This document shows positions 50,923 to 60,072 of a DNA stretch of 64,000 bases, in pieces. The stretch lies in the NCBI GenBank assembly GCA_963840785.1, contig CAWJAF010000014.1:1-64000 (forward strand), read 5' to 3'. How positions within the stretch are numbered: position 1 is the stretch's first letter; each line of letters opens with the position of its first letter. Below the pieces are notes generated by a model. The model was not told where the DNA came from and made no database searches. It saw only the letters and a program-made list of their open reading frames with translations. Source of the DNA: JALYOK01 sp963840785. Its GTDB lineage: Bacteria > Pseudomonadota > Gammaproteobacteria > Burkholderiales > JALYOK01. The position numbers and the translations under genes are program-made.

Positions 50923-51861
50923 ATGAAGCTTTCGCAAACTGTTTTCGCTTTCTTGTGTATCGCATTGGGCCACGCACATAGCGCCGAATTGCAAGAAGCT
51001 TATCATGAAAACATAACAATTTCATATCCTTACGTCGTAGAGGGGCACGATGTCCCCGTTGATCAAGTCGCACCGAATTCGACCGACTTAAGCGCGGATC
51101 CTTCTCTGCTTGCATCATCGGTATTTGTTGTTGACCCTGTATCCGGGCAGGTCTTGTTTGAGAAAAATGCGGACTCGTCGAGATCGATCGCTTCGATTAC
51201 GAAGTTGATGACAGCAATCGTCGTTTTAGACTCGTCACAATCATTGCAGCAAATTTTATCCGTTACTCCGGTTGACGCAGAAGTCGCGCGGCCGACACAT
51301 TCCCGCTTAAGAGTCGGCGGTCGACTCAGCCGTGGCGAATTGTTACGCCTAATGCTGATGGCATCGGAAAATAGAGCCGCCGCAGTCCTGGCGCGTTCCT
51401 TTCCCGGTGGACTTCGCAGTTTTGTAAAGCGCATGAACGAAACTGCTTTGGCGCTAGGCTTATTTTCGACACATTTCTCGGATCCCACCGGCCTTGATAC
51501 GGGCAATCGATCCACCGCGCGAGATCTTGCCGCGCTAGTACAACATGCATCTGGATTCGAAGTGATTCGCGCCTACTCCACTACGCCAGAATACGCGGTG
51601 TCACTCCGTGGCGCCCGAACAACGCTATTCCATAACACGAACCGATTGACTCGAAGCGCTGACTGGAACATCGACCTATCGAAGACTGGATTTATCTCCG
51701 CCTCGGGACAATGTTTAGTTCTGCGGGCAACGGTATCGGGGCGTTCAACTGTAATGGTGATTCTTGATTCGTGGGGCAAAGGCGGCCGGGTGAATGACGC
51801 GGTACGTTTACGGAATTGGCTCGAACAACGCAAGGGTCAGTTGGTCGTTGCGCGCATGTAG
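50923..51861 (+). CDS. pbpG: D-alanyl-D-alanine endopeptidase (PBP7/8, S11 family)
   Basis: 312 residues from the ATG at 50923 with GAGGG seven bases upstream. Signal peptide KLSQTVFAFLCIALGHAHSA. The penicillin-binding active site is complete: SITK (Ser-x-x-Lys) in SRSIASITKLMTAIVVLDSS, SEN in LMLMASENRAAAVLA, and KTG in DLSKTGFISASGQCLVLRAT. The length and lack of a C-terminal beta-domain and membrane helix fit the PbpG endopeptidase type rather than DacA/DacC. Acts on crosslinks in periplasmic peptidoglycan. Confidence 0.9.
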   Translation: MKLSQTVFAFLCIALGHAHSAELQEAYHENITISYPYVVEGHDVPVDQVAPNSTDLSADPSLLASSVFVVDPVSGQVLFEKNADSSRSIASITKLMTAIVVLDSSQSLQQILSVTPVDAEVARPTHSRLRVGGRLSRGELLRLMLMASENRAAAVLARSFPGGLRSFVKRMNETALALGLFSTHFSDPTGLDTGNRSTARDLAALVQHASGFEVIRAYSTTPEYAVSLRGARTTLFHNTNRLTRSADWNIDLSKTGFISASGQCLVLRATVSGRSTVMVILDSWGKGGRVNDAVRLRNWLEQRKGQLVVARM

Positions 51862-52245
51862 TTTCAGCGGCTCGTCTTGAGCGGGTCAATGGCGAAATTG
51901 ATCTGCATCCTACCAAAATACGAATGACGATACCACGCATCACGTAGTTCGACTGGACGCATTCCACGGCGTAGACTTTAGGTCAGGATGCGCCATCGGA
52001 ACTTGTATTTAGCGGCATCGCCAAGCATTTCTGCGAAACATCAAACCATATCCCCTAGCGTCTGTCGGCGCAATACAATGGAATTAAATATTTATCTATA
52101 AACCATATACTTATGGGAAAAAATTGATGTATTATATTCGTCAATATTGAGTCCTTGCCGACCCTCACGCGCCACCACAATAGTTACGTTGAAAAGCCTC
52201 AATGCCGATTAGTGAAGTCACGCTGCGCAGACTCCGATTAAAATC
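51862..52245. other. Intergenic region, no gene seen
   Basis: About 384 bases between pbpG and the GGDEF-EAL gene. The second half (52080-52150) is A/T rich and probably holds the promoter of the downstream gene. No hairpin with a T run, repeat copy or convincing open frame was found. Confidence 0.5.
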
Positions 52246-54759
52246 GTGCGCTACTCTGCGTCCGTTAATCAACAATTCAATCCTCGAGTAGATGATTTGC
52301 TTCGGGTAACGTCACTAAAAAATACGATTATCCTACAGTTCGCGATGATTCTCGTACCGATCTTCGCATTGCTGGCATATGAAACTGTTAGCGAAGCACG
52401 TCATGCACAAAACATAAAACGTCACCACCATTTGCATGAGCGCTCAGTACAGATACGCGATCAATATTCAAAGTTCATGAACGGTGTCGTTGCATCAATT
52501 GAATCCAAACATTTGGGACAGCCTTCGCTTTATGCATTGCGCGAAGCCTCGCGCGGGATGGCTGAATTGAGCGTCGAGACCAGTTCCAAGGAATTGGAAA
52601 AGGCCGCGGTAAGGCTTGAGCAAATGGCACAGACGCTTACTGCGGATCCTTATATTGGTCAAATCGATGCACTACGCCCTGAAATCGCCGCCGCGCGAAT
52701 GATCGTCTCCGATACGCGGGAGGAATTTATGCAGGCCCTGGATGCGGCGATTCTACAGACCATCGGTAAATCTCAACGCAACCGATCTATCATTGTTGCT
52801 GCGGCCCTACTGATATTGTGTCTGGCCTTGTGGTTTATTTATCGAATGATTAAGGGGCTCACACAACCTTTAGGAATCGCCGTTCGTGTAGCAAACCAAA
52901 TCGCAGCGGGCGAGTCCGTGAGCATCGACAGTCATCCCAAACGCGACATCGGAAACCTGCTAGGCTCACTCCAACGTATGCATCAGAGCATAGAGCGCTA
53001 TCAGCAAGGACTGCAACAAAAAATCAACCAATTAGCCGATAGCGAAACCAGTTTATCCGAAGCGCAGCGCATGGCGTCGTTGGGCAATTGGCGCTGGGAC
53101 GTGGAAACGGGTTCAGTTCATTGGTCTGATGAAATGCGCCGTATTCTCAATCTTCCGTCGGACACTAAAACACTATCGTTACGAACCTTTCTCGCGCCAC
53201 TCAGACCGAAGGAACGCGAATTGGTTAACAGCGAACTTCGCACATTACTCGCTTCGCCTTGCAATTTCTCCGGAGAACACCGCGTCAAGGGTAATGACAA
53301 TTCAGAGCGATTCGTATTTCATCAGGGTGCATCGGAGGCAAACGCGCAAGGGCAAGTCTACCGCATTCATGGCACGATTCAAGACATCACCGAGCGCAAA
53401 CAAGTCGAAGATAAAATCCGCCGACTTGCGCTTTTCGATAGCTTGACTGGCTTGCCCAATCGACAGTTTTTCAAAGAATCGTTGGAGCACGCCATTGGCC
53501 GCGCCAAGCGCGACAAGGAAAGTTTGGCAGTACTCTTTATTGACCTCGATCGCTTCAAGCGTATCAACGATACATTGGGGCATGCGACCGGAGACGCGTT
53601 GCTACGAGAAGCAGGCCAGCGTCTGCGCCAATGCGTGCGCGAAAGCGACTTTATCGGGCGCGAATCTGAACTGCCTCAGCAGACCGTTGCACGTCTAGGC
53701 GGTGACGAATTCACCATTATTTTGGTCGATCTGCGCGCCCCTCAAGACACTGCAAAGGTAGCTGGACGAATCTTATGTGAGCTGGAAAAACCTTTCTTCA
53801 TCGGCGGTCAGGAACTCGATATCTCGGCCAGCATTGGTATCGCAATTTTTCCGAACGATGGGAATGACTCGGAAATGCTTCTAAAGAACGCCGACGTCGC
53901 GATGTACCACGCCAAGGCAGCCGGCAAAAACGCTTACAAGTTTTACTCCCAAGAAATGAATAGCGCAGCGCTTGAAAAACTCACGCTTGAAAACGAACTC
54001 AAGGCTGCCCTAAAGCGTAATCAGTTCGTGCTCCACTACCAACCTAAAATCGACATCCACTTGGGAGTCATTAGCGGCGTCGAAGCATTGATCCGTTGGC
54101 ATCATCCGGAGCGAGGACTGCTTTTTCCGGGCGCGTTTATTGGCCTCGCGGAAGAGACAGGCCTGATCGTGCCCATCGGCCAGTGGGTGTTGCAAACCGC
54201 GTGCACGCAACTGCGGACTTGGCAGCAGATGAATTTGCCCGAAATAACCATGGCGATCAATCTCGCCAGCCCGAGTTTTCGAAGTATTCATTTAGCCAGC
54301 GAGATATCACTTGCGCTCGAAAGCGCTCAGATTCGGCCCGAGTTATTAGAATTGGAGGCCACCGAAAGTATGTTGTTGCAAGACAGCGAGGCCACCAATA
54401 ATTTCCTGACACAATTGCGCAAGCTCGGCGTAAAAATCTCCATCGACGATTTCGGTACCGGACACTCTTTACTTTCGTATCTGCGACGGTTTCGAGTCGA
54501 TCAATTGAAAATTGACCGTTCATTTATCGCCGACATTACCGACGATCGAAATGTTGCTTCAATTACCGCAGCAATCATCTCTCTCAGCCGAGACCTCGGC
54601 ATTGAGGTTGTTGCCCAAGGGGTTGAAACCCTAGCGCAGGCAAAATTATTGCGGGCACAAGGCTGTCGTTTACTTCAAGGTTATTTTTTCGGCAAACCGG
54701 TACCGGCGGAAGTTATGACGGAACAGTTACTTAAGAAATTTGTGTTACGTTGGGATTAA
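52246..54759 (+). CDS. Membrane-bound GGDEF-EAL protein with HAMP and PAS domains
   Basis: 837 residues from a GTG at 52246. TM1 (IILQFAMILVPIFALLAYET, residues about 28-47) and TM2 (SIIVAAALLILCLALWFIYR, near 185) enclose a helical periplasmic sensor. HAMP (GLTQPLGIAVRVANQIAAGE), a short coiled coil and a PAS fold (MASLGNWRWDVETGSVHWSD) follow. GGDEF has DSLTGLPNRQFFKESLEHAI and the intact ARLGGDEFTIILVD; an RxxD inhibitory site is not seen at the usual position. EAL has GVEALIRWHHPERG, LELEATESMLLQDS and KISIDDFGTGHSLLSYLRRF. Both activities appear possible. It stands alone with no cognate sensor nearby. Confidence 0.93.
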   Translation: MRYSASVNQQFNPRVDDLLRVTSLKNTIILQFAMILVPIFALLAYETVSEARHAQNIKRHHHLHERSVQIRDQYSKFMNGVVASIESKHLGQPSLYALREASRGMAELSVETSSKELEKAAVRLEQMAQTLTADPYIGQIDALRPEIAAARMIVSDTREEFMQALDAAILQTIGKSQRNRSIIVAAALLILCLALWFIYRMIKGLTQPLGIAVRVANQIAAGESVSIDSHPKRDIGNLLGSLQRMHQSIERYQQGLQQKINQLADSETSLSEAQRMASLGNWRWDVETGSVHWSDEMRRILNLPSDTKTLSLRTFLAPLRPKERELVNSELRTLLASPCNFSGEHRVKGNDNSERFVFHQGASEANAQGQVYRIHGTIQDITERKQVEDKIRRLALFDSLTGLPNRQFFKESLEHAIGRAKRDKESLAVLFIDLDRFKRINDTLGHATGDALLREAGQRLRQCVRESDFIGRESELPQQTVARLGGDEFTIILVDLRAPQDTAKVAGRILCELEKPFFIGGQELDISASIGIAIFPNDGNDSEMLLKNADVAMYHAKAAGKNAYKFYSQEMNSAALEKLTLENELKAALKRNQFVLHYQPKIDIHLGVISGVEALIRWHHPERGLLFPGAFIGLAEETGLIVPIGQWVLQTACTQLRTWQQMNLPEITMAINLASPSFRSIHLASEISLALESAQIRPELLELEATESMLLQDSEATNNFLTQLRKLGVKISIDDFGTGHSLLSYLRRFRVDQLKIDRSFIADITDDRNVASITAAIISLSRDLGIEVVAQGVETLAQAKLLRAQGCRLLQGYFFGKPVPAEVMTEQLLKKFVLRWD

Positions 54760-54801
54760 CAATGTCGCCGGGAATATCTGGCAGATTGTTTCGGACGACG
54801 G

Positions 54802-55852
54802 CTAGCCAAGATCGCCGGTGCTCTGGTCAAATATGGCCGTCACTTTCCCCTGCCGCCTATTCTCACCGCTCCATCGATAACACTGACGAAACGGCGACTC
54901 TCGATGGCTCGGATAGGATCGGGTGAAACGTAAATGAATTTCGTCACCGCGCTGGACCCTTATGGGATCTTGTATCGGTAAATAACAGTGTTTCCAACTA
55001 TCGGACGTGGCGCGCCCGGCAATGTCGTCACCGGAAATGTCTAATACTACCGATGCAGAAAGCATCGCAACAAAGCTACCTTTAAAACCGGTAAACAGGC
55101 CGTCGCCTGCGACGATGTATGACAGTTCCGCGGTGTAAGTGGCCTGGTCGTTGCCATCAAAAAGAAATTCCTTCGTGACCTGCGGCGCGCTAAGGTACGC
55201 GCTACGTGGAACGATCGCATCATAGTACAAATTGAATGGACTTTTTACCGCGAGGCGCTCCATAAGCTCCGGCAAACTATAGTTTGCATTCAATGCGCGA
55301 CATTTTTTCGCGGCGACCTGCTGATGCGCTTTTGCTGCGCTGACAGGAACCAACTGACCATGGACACTACGCGGTAACATCTGGCCGTTTGGTTCTGAGG
55401 AAACGTTTTCGCGCGTCGCTCAGGATTGGGATGAAGTCTTCGTTATCACCCAAGTTGCCAATAATTTCTGAGAGGATTAAATCAACCTGGCGCGGAAGTG
55501 TGATGTCATAGGACAAACCGTGAAATACATGAAACTTGCCTGAAAATCCACCCGCTTCGAATGACGCAATTGCTTTAGGTATCACCGATTTATTGACATC
55601 TATTGCATACAGGTAGGTTGCCCCCGCCTGCAACGCCCAAAGGCCCAAAATGCCCATTCCGGTGCCCAAGTCTAGTACGGTCATGCCTGGCTTGACCGCT
55701 TCCTGAATGGCATTTTTGTAGGCAGCCATTCGAATTTCGTCATCCAACATGAGTTGATGGAAATCTTCTTCCCACGCAAGGATGTTCTCGGAAACTGGCA
55801 ACCATAATTCTTCATGTTCATACTGAAAGGCTGAACTAGTTTTTAGTTTCAC
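54802..55852 (-). pseudogene. Bacterial relative of protein arginine methyltransferases, one frameshift
   Basis: The 5' part (55852 down to about 55390) encodes a Rossmann methyltransferase: AAYKNAIQEAVKPGMTVLDL, the SAM loop LDLGTGMGILGLWALQAGA, and SEIIGNLGDNE, whose two glutamates are nine residues apart as in the PRMT double-E loop. The frame stops at 55367. In the +1 frame, from about 55388, NGQMLPRSVHGQLVPVSAAK continues into a beta-barrel-like domain of about 190 residues ending at 54802, with SWKHCYLPIQDPIRVQRGDE matching the PRMT THW-loop region, although His is replaced by Ser. The join FLRT/NGQMLP fits the usual PRMT sequence at this site. The substrate is unknown, and the gene may be decayed or the base an assembly error. 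Confidence 0.7.
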
Positions 55853-56174
55853 GGTTTGTACCTTGGCAAATAGCGGCGGTTGCCGAAAATTGTGATATTG
55901 GATTCGAGATCGGACAAAATATCGGTGGTTGCCAAGGTTGTCAATAAGTTTCGGCTACTGGAGCGCGCGAGACCTTCATTCGAAAATTTCTCGGAATGTC
56001 CATAAAATCAAGGCCATCTTAGGCTTAATAATTAATTTAATAAAATTCCTTAAACATATGAAAATTAAACGTTAAAAAATTAAAACTATGTTATGCTAAT
56101 GTTCAATACGAGCTCCAGCTCGAGAAACTTCCGTCCATATATGCACGGCCGAATAACTTCATGGATCACTCACA
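55853..56174. other. A/T-rich intergenic region upstream of the chemoreceptor
   Basis: About 320 bases between the divergent methyltransferase-like gene and the chemoreceptor. Two imperfect direct repeats (CGGCGGTTGCC near 55873 and CGGTGGTTGCC near 55923) lie close to the methyltransferase start. A perfect palindrome CGAGCT-CC-AGCTCG lies near 56108-56121. The strongly A/T-rich stretch 56030-56100 is likely to hold the chemoreceptor promoter, but no sigma-28 consensus was found. Confidence 0.4.
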
Positions 56175-57860
56175 ATGAGGGCTGCAAACTTTAAAATTGG
56201 TTACGTGCTTGCGGCCTGTTTTGGCGCGGGCGTATTGCTGTTCATTTTAAGCGCGGCGATAGCCATTTTCCAAATGAACGCTGTCCAAAAGCGTCTCGAT
56301 GGGATTGTGAATGAGGACAATTTCAAGACAAAGGAACTACATAAATTAGTTTTAAGCGTAGTGACCGCGTCGGAAAGTATTAGAACGCTCCCATTGCTGC
56401 AAGACGAGAATCTCTTGGCGACCGAAAAGCAAAAATTGGAAAAAGCCAATACCGAATACGATATAGCGTGGAAATCGTTAAATGGGTTGATACTGACCCC
56501 AATTGAACGCGCGGCGTTGGGCGAAGTCGCGTTAGCACGCGACGGCGTTAGTCGACTAAACGCAGAAATAGTCCGACTCGCCCTCGATTCTCGCATTACA
56601 GAGGCCACCGACCTAATACTAAATAAGTCCGGATCGGCAACGACTACTCTGATGAATAAGTTGGCCGCGCTGCGTGATACCGGTACGCAAGAAAGCTACG
56701 TCGCCGCATCGGCTGCCCGAAAACTTGCCACCACAATCATCGTCGCCTTAAGCATTATCAGCCTAGTTGCCGGGGTAATCGTGGCGTGGCTTGTTACCCG
56801 AGCAGTTACCCAACCTTTATTGCGCGCCGTTGAATTCGCCGGTGAAGTAGCACAAGGTGATTTGCGTCAATCGATATCGGTGGTCGGAAAAAGTGAAACT
56901 GGCGATGTCTTGCGTGCGATGCAAAAAATGAACGGTAATTTAGTGCGTGTTGTTACCGACGTACGCTTAGCTTCGCGTAAGCTCAGCGCAGTAGCCGAAG
57001 AAGTCAATGATGGTGCCGTTGAGCTAAGTGCACGTACCGAATCGACGGCTTCTAGCCTTGAGCAAACTGCCGCAAGCATGGAACAACTCAGCGCAACCGT
57101 TCATCAAAATGCGGAACACGCCGGCCAGGCTGCCAAATTGGCGAGCAGCGCGTCGGAAACCGCTGGACGTGGCGGCGCTGCCTTTAACGAAGTCGTAACC
57201 AATATGAATGCTATCGATCAGAGTTCGAAACGCATCGTAGATATCATCACAACAATGGATGGCATTGCTTTTCAGACCAATATTCTCGCCCTAAATGCCG
57301 CAGTAGAAGCGGCGCGCGCCGGCGAACAAGGGCGTGGGTTCGCAGTTGTGGCTAGCGAGGTACGCGCGTTGGCGCAACGAAGCACGACCGCTGCAAAGGA
57401 GATCAAAGGGTTGATTGCCGACTCCGTAGCGCGGATCGAAGCTGGCGCCAAAGTTGTTGACGGGGCGGGCAAAACGATGGACGAGATCCTTTCCATCAAT
57501 CGCGAAGTCAATCGAATTGTTCACGACATCGCGCAAGCCTCAGCGGAACAAAGTGACGGCATTGGCCAAATCAAGCGCGCTATCGAACAAATGGACGACG
57601 CAACTCAACAAAATGGGGCGCTGGTGGGCGCGCTGGCATCGGCAACCGAGTCGATGAAATTAGAACTACGACAGCTCTCTGATGGAGTTGATTTCTTTCG
57701 GATACCGGAATCATCCAATGGATCGACCTTGTCCGAAAGTAAGCCTCAGCAACGCATGGCGAATTACCGTCCACCAACGGCCCTCAGTAATAACATCCCA
57801 GAACGTAAACCGTTGCTACCGAGTGTCGCAGAATCGTCGAGCGACTGGCGATCGTTCTAG
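56175..57860 (+). CDS. Methyl-accepting chemotaxis protein
   Basis: 561 residues. TM1 (GYVLAACFGAGVLLFILSAA) and TM2 (LATTIIVALSIISLVAGVIV, near residue 190) flank a four-helix-bundle ligand domain. HAMP follows (VTQPLLRAVEFAGEVAQGDL). The cytoplasmic signalling hairpin has GIAFQTNILALNAAVEAARA then EQGRGFAVVASEVRALAQRS, with QTAASMEQLSATVHQNAEHA as an adaptation helix. The extreme C-terminus, after a flexible linker, is DWRSF, which resembles the xWxxF pentapeptide that tethers CheR and CheB. An orphan substrate-binding protein gene follows by 100 bases. Confidence 0.93.
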   Translation: MRAANFKIGYVLAACFGAGVLLFILSAAIAIFQMNAVQKRLDGIVNEDNFKTKELHKLVLSVVTASESIRTLPLLQDENLLATEKQKLEKANTEYDIAWKSLNGLILTPIERAALGEVALARDGVSRLNAEIVRLALDSRITEATDLILNKSGSATTTLMNKLAALRDTGTQESYVAASAARKLATTIIVALSIISLVAGVIVAWLVTRAVTQPLLRAVEFAGEVAQGDLRQSISVVGKSETGDVLRAMQKMNGNLVRVVTDVRLASRKLSAVAEEVNDGAVELSARTESTASSLEQTAASMEQLSATVHQNAEHAGQAAKLASSASETAGRGGAAFNEVVTNMNAIDQSSKRIVDIITTMDGIAFQTNILALNAAVEAARAGEQGRGFAVVASEVRALAQRSTTAAKEIKGLIADSVARIEAGAKVVDGAGKTMDEILSINREVNRIVHDIAQASAEQSDGIGQIKRAIEQMDDATQQNGALVGALASATESMKLELRQLSDGVDFFRIPESSNGSTLSESKPQQRMANYRPPTALSNNIPERKPLLPSVAESSSDWRSF

Positions 57861-57960
57861 CACATCGTATCCGCACGTTGTTCTCGGCCAATATCGCGTG
57901 CAGCCCGTTTCGAGGCCGAAATTTTTTGTGATTGAAGTCAAAACCAGAAAGGAACTATAA

Positions 57961-58956
57961 ATGAAACGATACATTGAGACATTGCATTTAGCCCGCCGCT
58001 GGATAGGTGCACTCGTAATTGTGCCGCTGCTTTCGGTACTGCCGGCGCGCGCGGAAATTACGCTCGGGGTAAATGATTGGGTAGGATATGTGGCGTGGTA
58101 CGTTGCGCAAGAGAAAGGCTTCTTCAAAAAACATGGCGCGGATGTCAAGCTCGTTTGGTGTGATGGTGTCGTTGATTCACTCGATAAATTTGCGGCTGGC
58201 AAACTGGATGCCAACGCACAACCCTGGACCGATACATTGGTTCATATTGCTCAAAAAGTACCGCTGAAGACCATTATGATTACTCTCCATTCAGCGGGAG
58301 CAGATGCGCTGATGGTCGGCCCTAAAATTCAGAAGCTTACCGACTTGAAAGGCAAGAAGATCGCGTTTGAGGAAGTTGCGATCACTCAATTTATGGTCGA
58401 AACCGCCCTAAGCAAAGCAGGATTATCGCCGAAAGATGTGCAAATCATGTACATGCCCGCTGGCGATGCTACCAAGGCATTCATGGATGGAAAAGTCGAT
58501 GCAGCAGCGGTATGGAATCCATTTGTCAACGATATTCAAACCTCCCAAAAGGGCCGCCCGCTGTTTAGCTCCAAAGACGTGCCGGGAATGATGTCTGATG
58601 CTCTGGTTGTAAACGCCCAATCGCTTAAACAGAAGCGACCCGAGTACTTAGGCTTAGTCCGCGCGTGGTACGACGTTGAAAAATTCCTCCGTGACAACCG
58701 GGAGGAGGCTGTCACGATTATGGCCAAGATCGTCAAGCAGCGGCCCGATAAATACAAAATCTTCTTGTCCGGCGCTCACTTCCTGAATCAAAAGGACAAT
58801 CTCGATTCCTTTGCCGCGGCATCCAACCCACGCTCTCTTTTGAACGTGTCCGTTCCATTGATCAAATTTCTTAAAGACAAGAAGCAAATAACCACAGACA
58901 TTAATATTGCTGCTGGCCTTGATGGATCCCTAGTAGAGGAAGTGTCGAAAAAGTAG
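57961..58956 (+). CDS. ABC-type substrate-binding protein (NMT1/SsuA/TauA-like), orphan
   Basis: 331 residues with AGGA seven bases before the ATG. Signal peptide WIGALVIVPLLSVLPARA. The mature protein is a type II periplasmic binding protein of the nitrate/taurine/thiamine-precursor group: LGVNDWVGYVAWYVAQEKGF, LDKFAAGKLDANAQPWTDTL, DLKGKKIAFEEVAITQFMVE and DGKVDAAAVWNPFVNDIQ. No permease or ATPase gene lies on either side. Position behind a chemoreceptor suggests that it delivers its ligand to that receptor rather than, or besides, to a transporter. Ligand unknown. Confidence 0.88.
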   Translation: MKRYIETLHLARRWIGALVIVPLLSVLPARAEITLGVNDWVGYVAWYVAQEKGFFKKHGADVKLVWCDGVVDSLDKFAAGKLDANAQPWTDTLVHIAQKVPLKTIMITLHSAGADALMVGPKIQKLTDLKGKKIAFEEVAITQFMVETALSKAGLSPKDVQIMYMPAGDATKAFMDGKVDAAAVWNPFVNDIQTSQKGRPLFSSKDVPGMMSDALVVNAQSLKQKRPEYLGLVRAWYDVEKFLRDNREEAVTIMAKIVKQRPDKYKIFLSGAHFLNQKDNLDSFAAASNPRSLLNVSVPLIKFLKDKKQITTDINIAAGLDGSLVEEVSKK

Positions 58957-59311
58957 TTAAGCGCGGTGTCGGTAGCGATCGAGTACGCAACCCACATCAT
59001 TGTTTACGTTGTTTTCTGAAAGGGTCCGGACACTGGACGTAGAAGTAACCCGGTGAAATTGAACAGACCCGTAAACGGAAACTCGTTGTTACTGGATCGA
59101 GATCGGTCTAGCAATAGGAGTTTCTGTTGACCAAGAAGGTATCGGGTGACGTGCCTGCAGTACCCGCACTCCCGCGACTAAGATGCGATTACCGATCCGC
59201 AGGAAAGGGGGCGAATAAGGCCTCCGAAAAACTCATTTCAATCAGCGTTTTTTGAGATAGGTGACAACGAATAAAAACGGAGTTGCAATAAATTGCAATT
59301 TCTTGAATATC
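58957..59311. other. Intergenic region, no gene seen
   Basis: About 355 bases between the binding-protein gene and tRNA-Pro. No hairpin terminator with a T run was recognised for the upstream gene. No integrase fragment or second copy of the tRNA 3' end (attachment-site duplication) was seen. Confidence 0.5.
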
Positions 59312-59388
<77 letters not shown>

Positions 59389-59423
59389 AATTTTGAATTA
59401 TAACGGGTCTTGTACAACCCGCG

Positions 59424-59780
59424 CTAGAGGCGCAGCAACTCGATTACGGCAAGTATTTCTCCGCGAATGGCGGCGGAATCGCCTTTCGCAGATTTTCTAC
59501 CGGCGGACGGTGACATTTCATCCAACCGATGTCGCGCGCCATTAATCGTAAAGCCCTCCTCATAAAGCAGCTCGCGTATGCGGCGGATAAGAAGAACCTC
59601 GTGGTGCTGGTAATAGCGCCGGTTGCCGCGTCGCTTAACCGGCTTTAGTTGCGTGAATTCCTGTTCCCAATAACGCAATACGTGAGGCTTTACGCCGCAC
59701 AGATCACTGACTTCCCCAATTGTGAAATAGCGTTTCGCAGGGATTGGAGGTAAGGCTTCTTTAGGTAGGATTTCCGCCAT
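59424..59780 (-). CDS. MerR-family transcriptional regulator downstream of ihfA
   Basis: 118 residues. The N-terminal winged helix-turn-helix reads YFTIGEVSDLCGVKPHVLRY then WEQEFTQLKPVKRRGNRRYY, followed by QHHEVLLIRRIRELLYEEGF. There are no metal-binding cysteines in the C-terminal part, so it is not a metal sensor of the classical type. It overlaps the ihfA stop by 20 bases. This short MerR gene is the usual companion of ihfA in the pheST operon; its targets are unknown. Confidence 0.93.
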   Translation of the reverse strand: MAEILPKEALPPIPAKRYFTIGEVSDLCGVKPHVLRYWEQEFTQLKPVKRRGNRRYYQHHEVLLIRRIRELLYEEGFTINGARHRLDEMSPSAGRKSAKGDSAAIRGEILAVIELLRL

Positions 59781-60063
59781 AGTTCTTTTCCACTAATCCT
59801 TTTAATTTCTGGCTGGCGTGGAATGTTACGACGCGCCGAGCCGAAATGGGAATCTCTTCGCCAGTTTTTGGATTACGACCCGGCCGTTGAGGCTTGTTTC
59901 GCAATTGAAAATTACCAAAGCCCGAGAGCTTGACGCTTTCGCCACGCTCAAGGGCAATACGAATTTCCTCGAAGAAACTTTCAACGAGATCTTTCGCTTC
60001 GCGTTTGTTCAATCCCACTTTTTCAAATAAAAGGTCGGATAACTCGGCCTTAGTGAGAGTCAT
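59761..60063 (-). CDS. ihfA: Integration host factor subunit alpha
   Basis: 100 residues starting MTLTKAELSDLLFEKVGLNK, with the DNA-bending arm RNKPQRPGRNPKTGEEIPIS and GFGNFQLR before it. The arm proline and the alpha-subunit N-terminus distinguish it from IhfB and HU. IHF bends DNA at many promoters, including sigma-54 promoters such as the one at 16958. It follows pheT with a nine-base gap, the conserved arrangement. Confidence 0.96.
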   Translation of the reverse strand: MTLTKAELSDLLFEKVGLNKREAKDLVESFFEEIRIALERGESVKLSGFGNFQLRNKPQRPGRNPKTGEEIPISARRVVTFHASQKLKGLVEKNYGGNPT

Positions 60064-60072
60064 GGAAACTCC

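Noticed and set aside
56080..56174. Sigma-28 promoter for the chemoreceptor
   Set aside because: A GCCGAATAA-like element is present but no TAAA-type -35 element lies at the required spacing.
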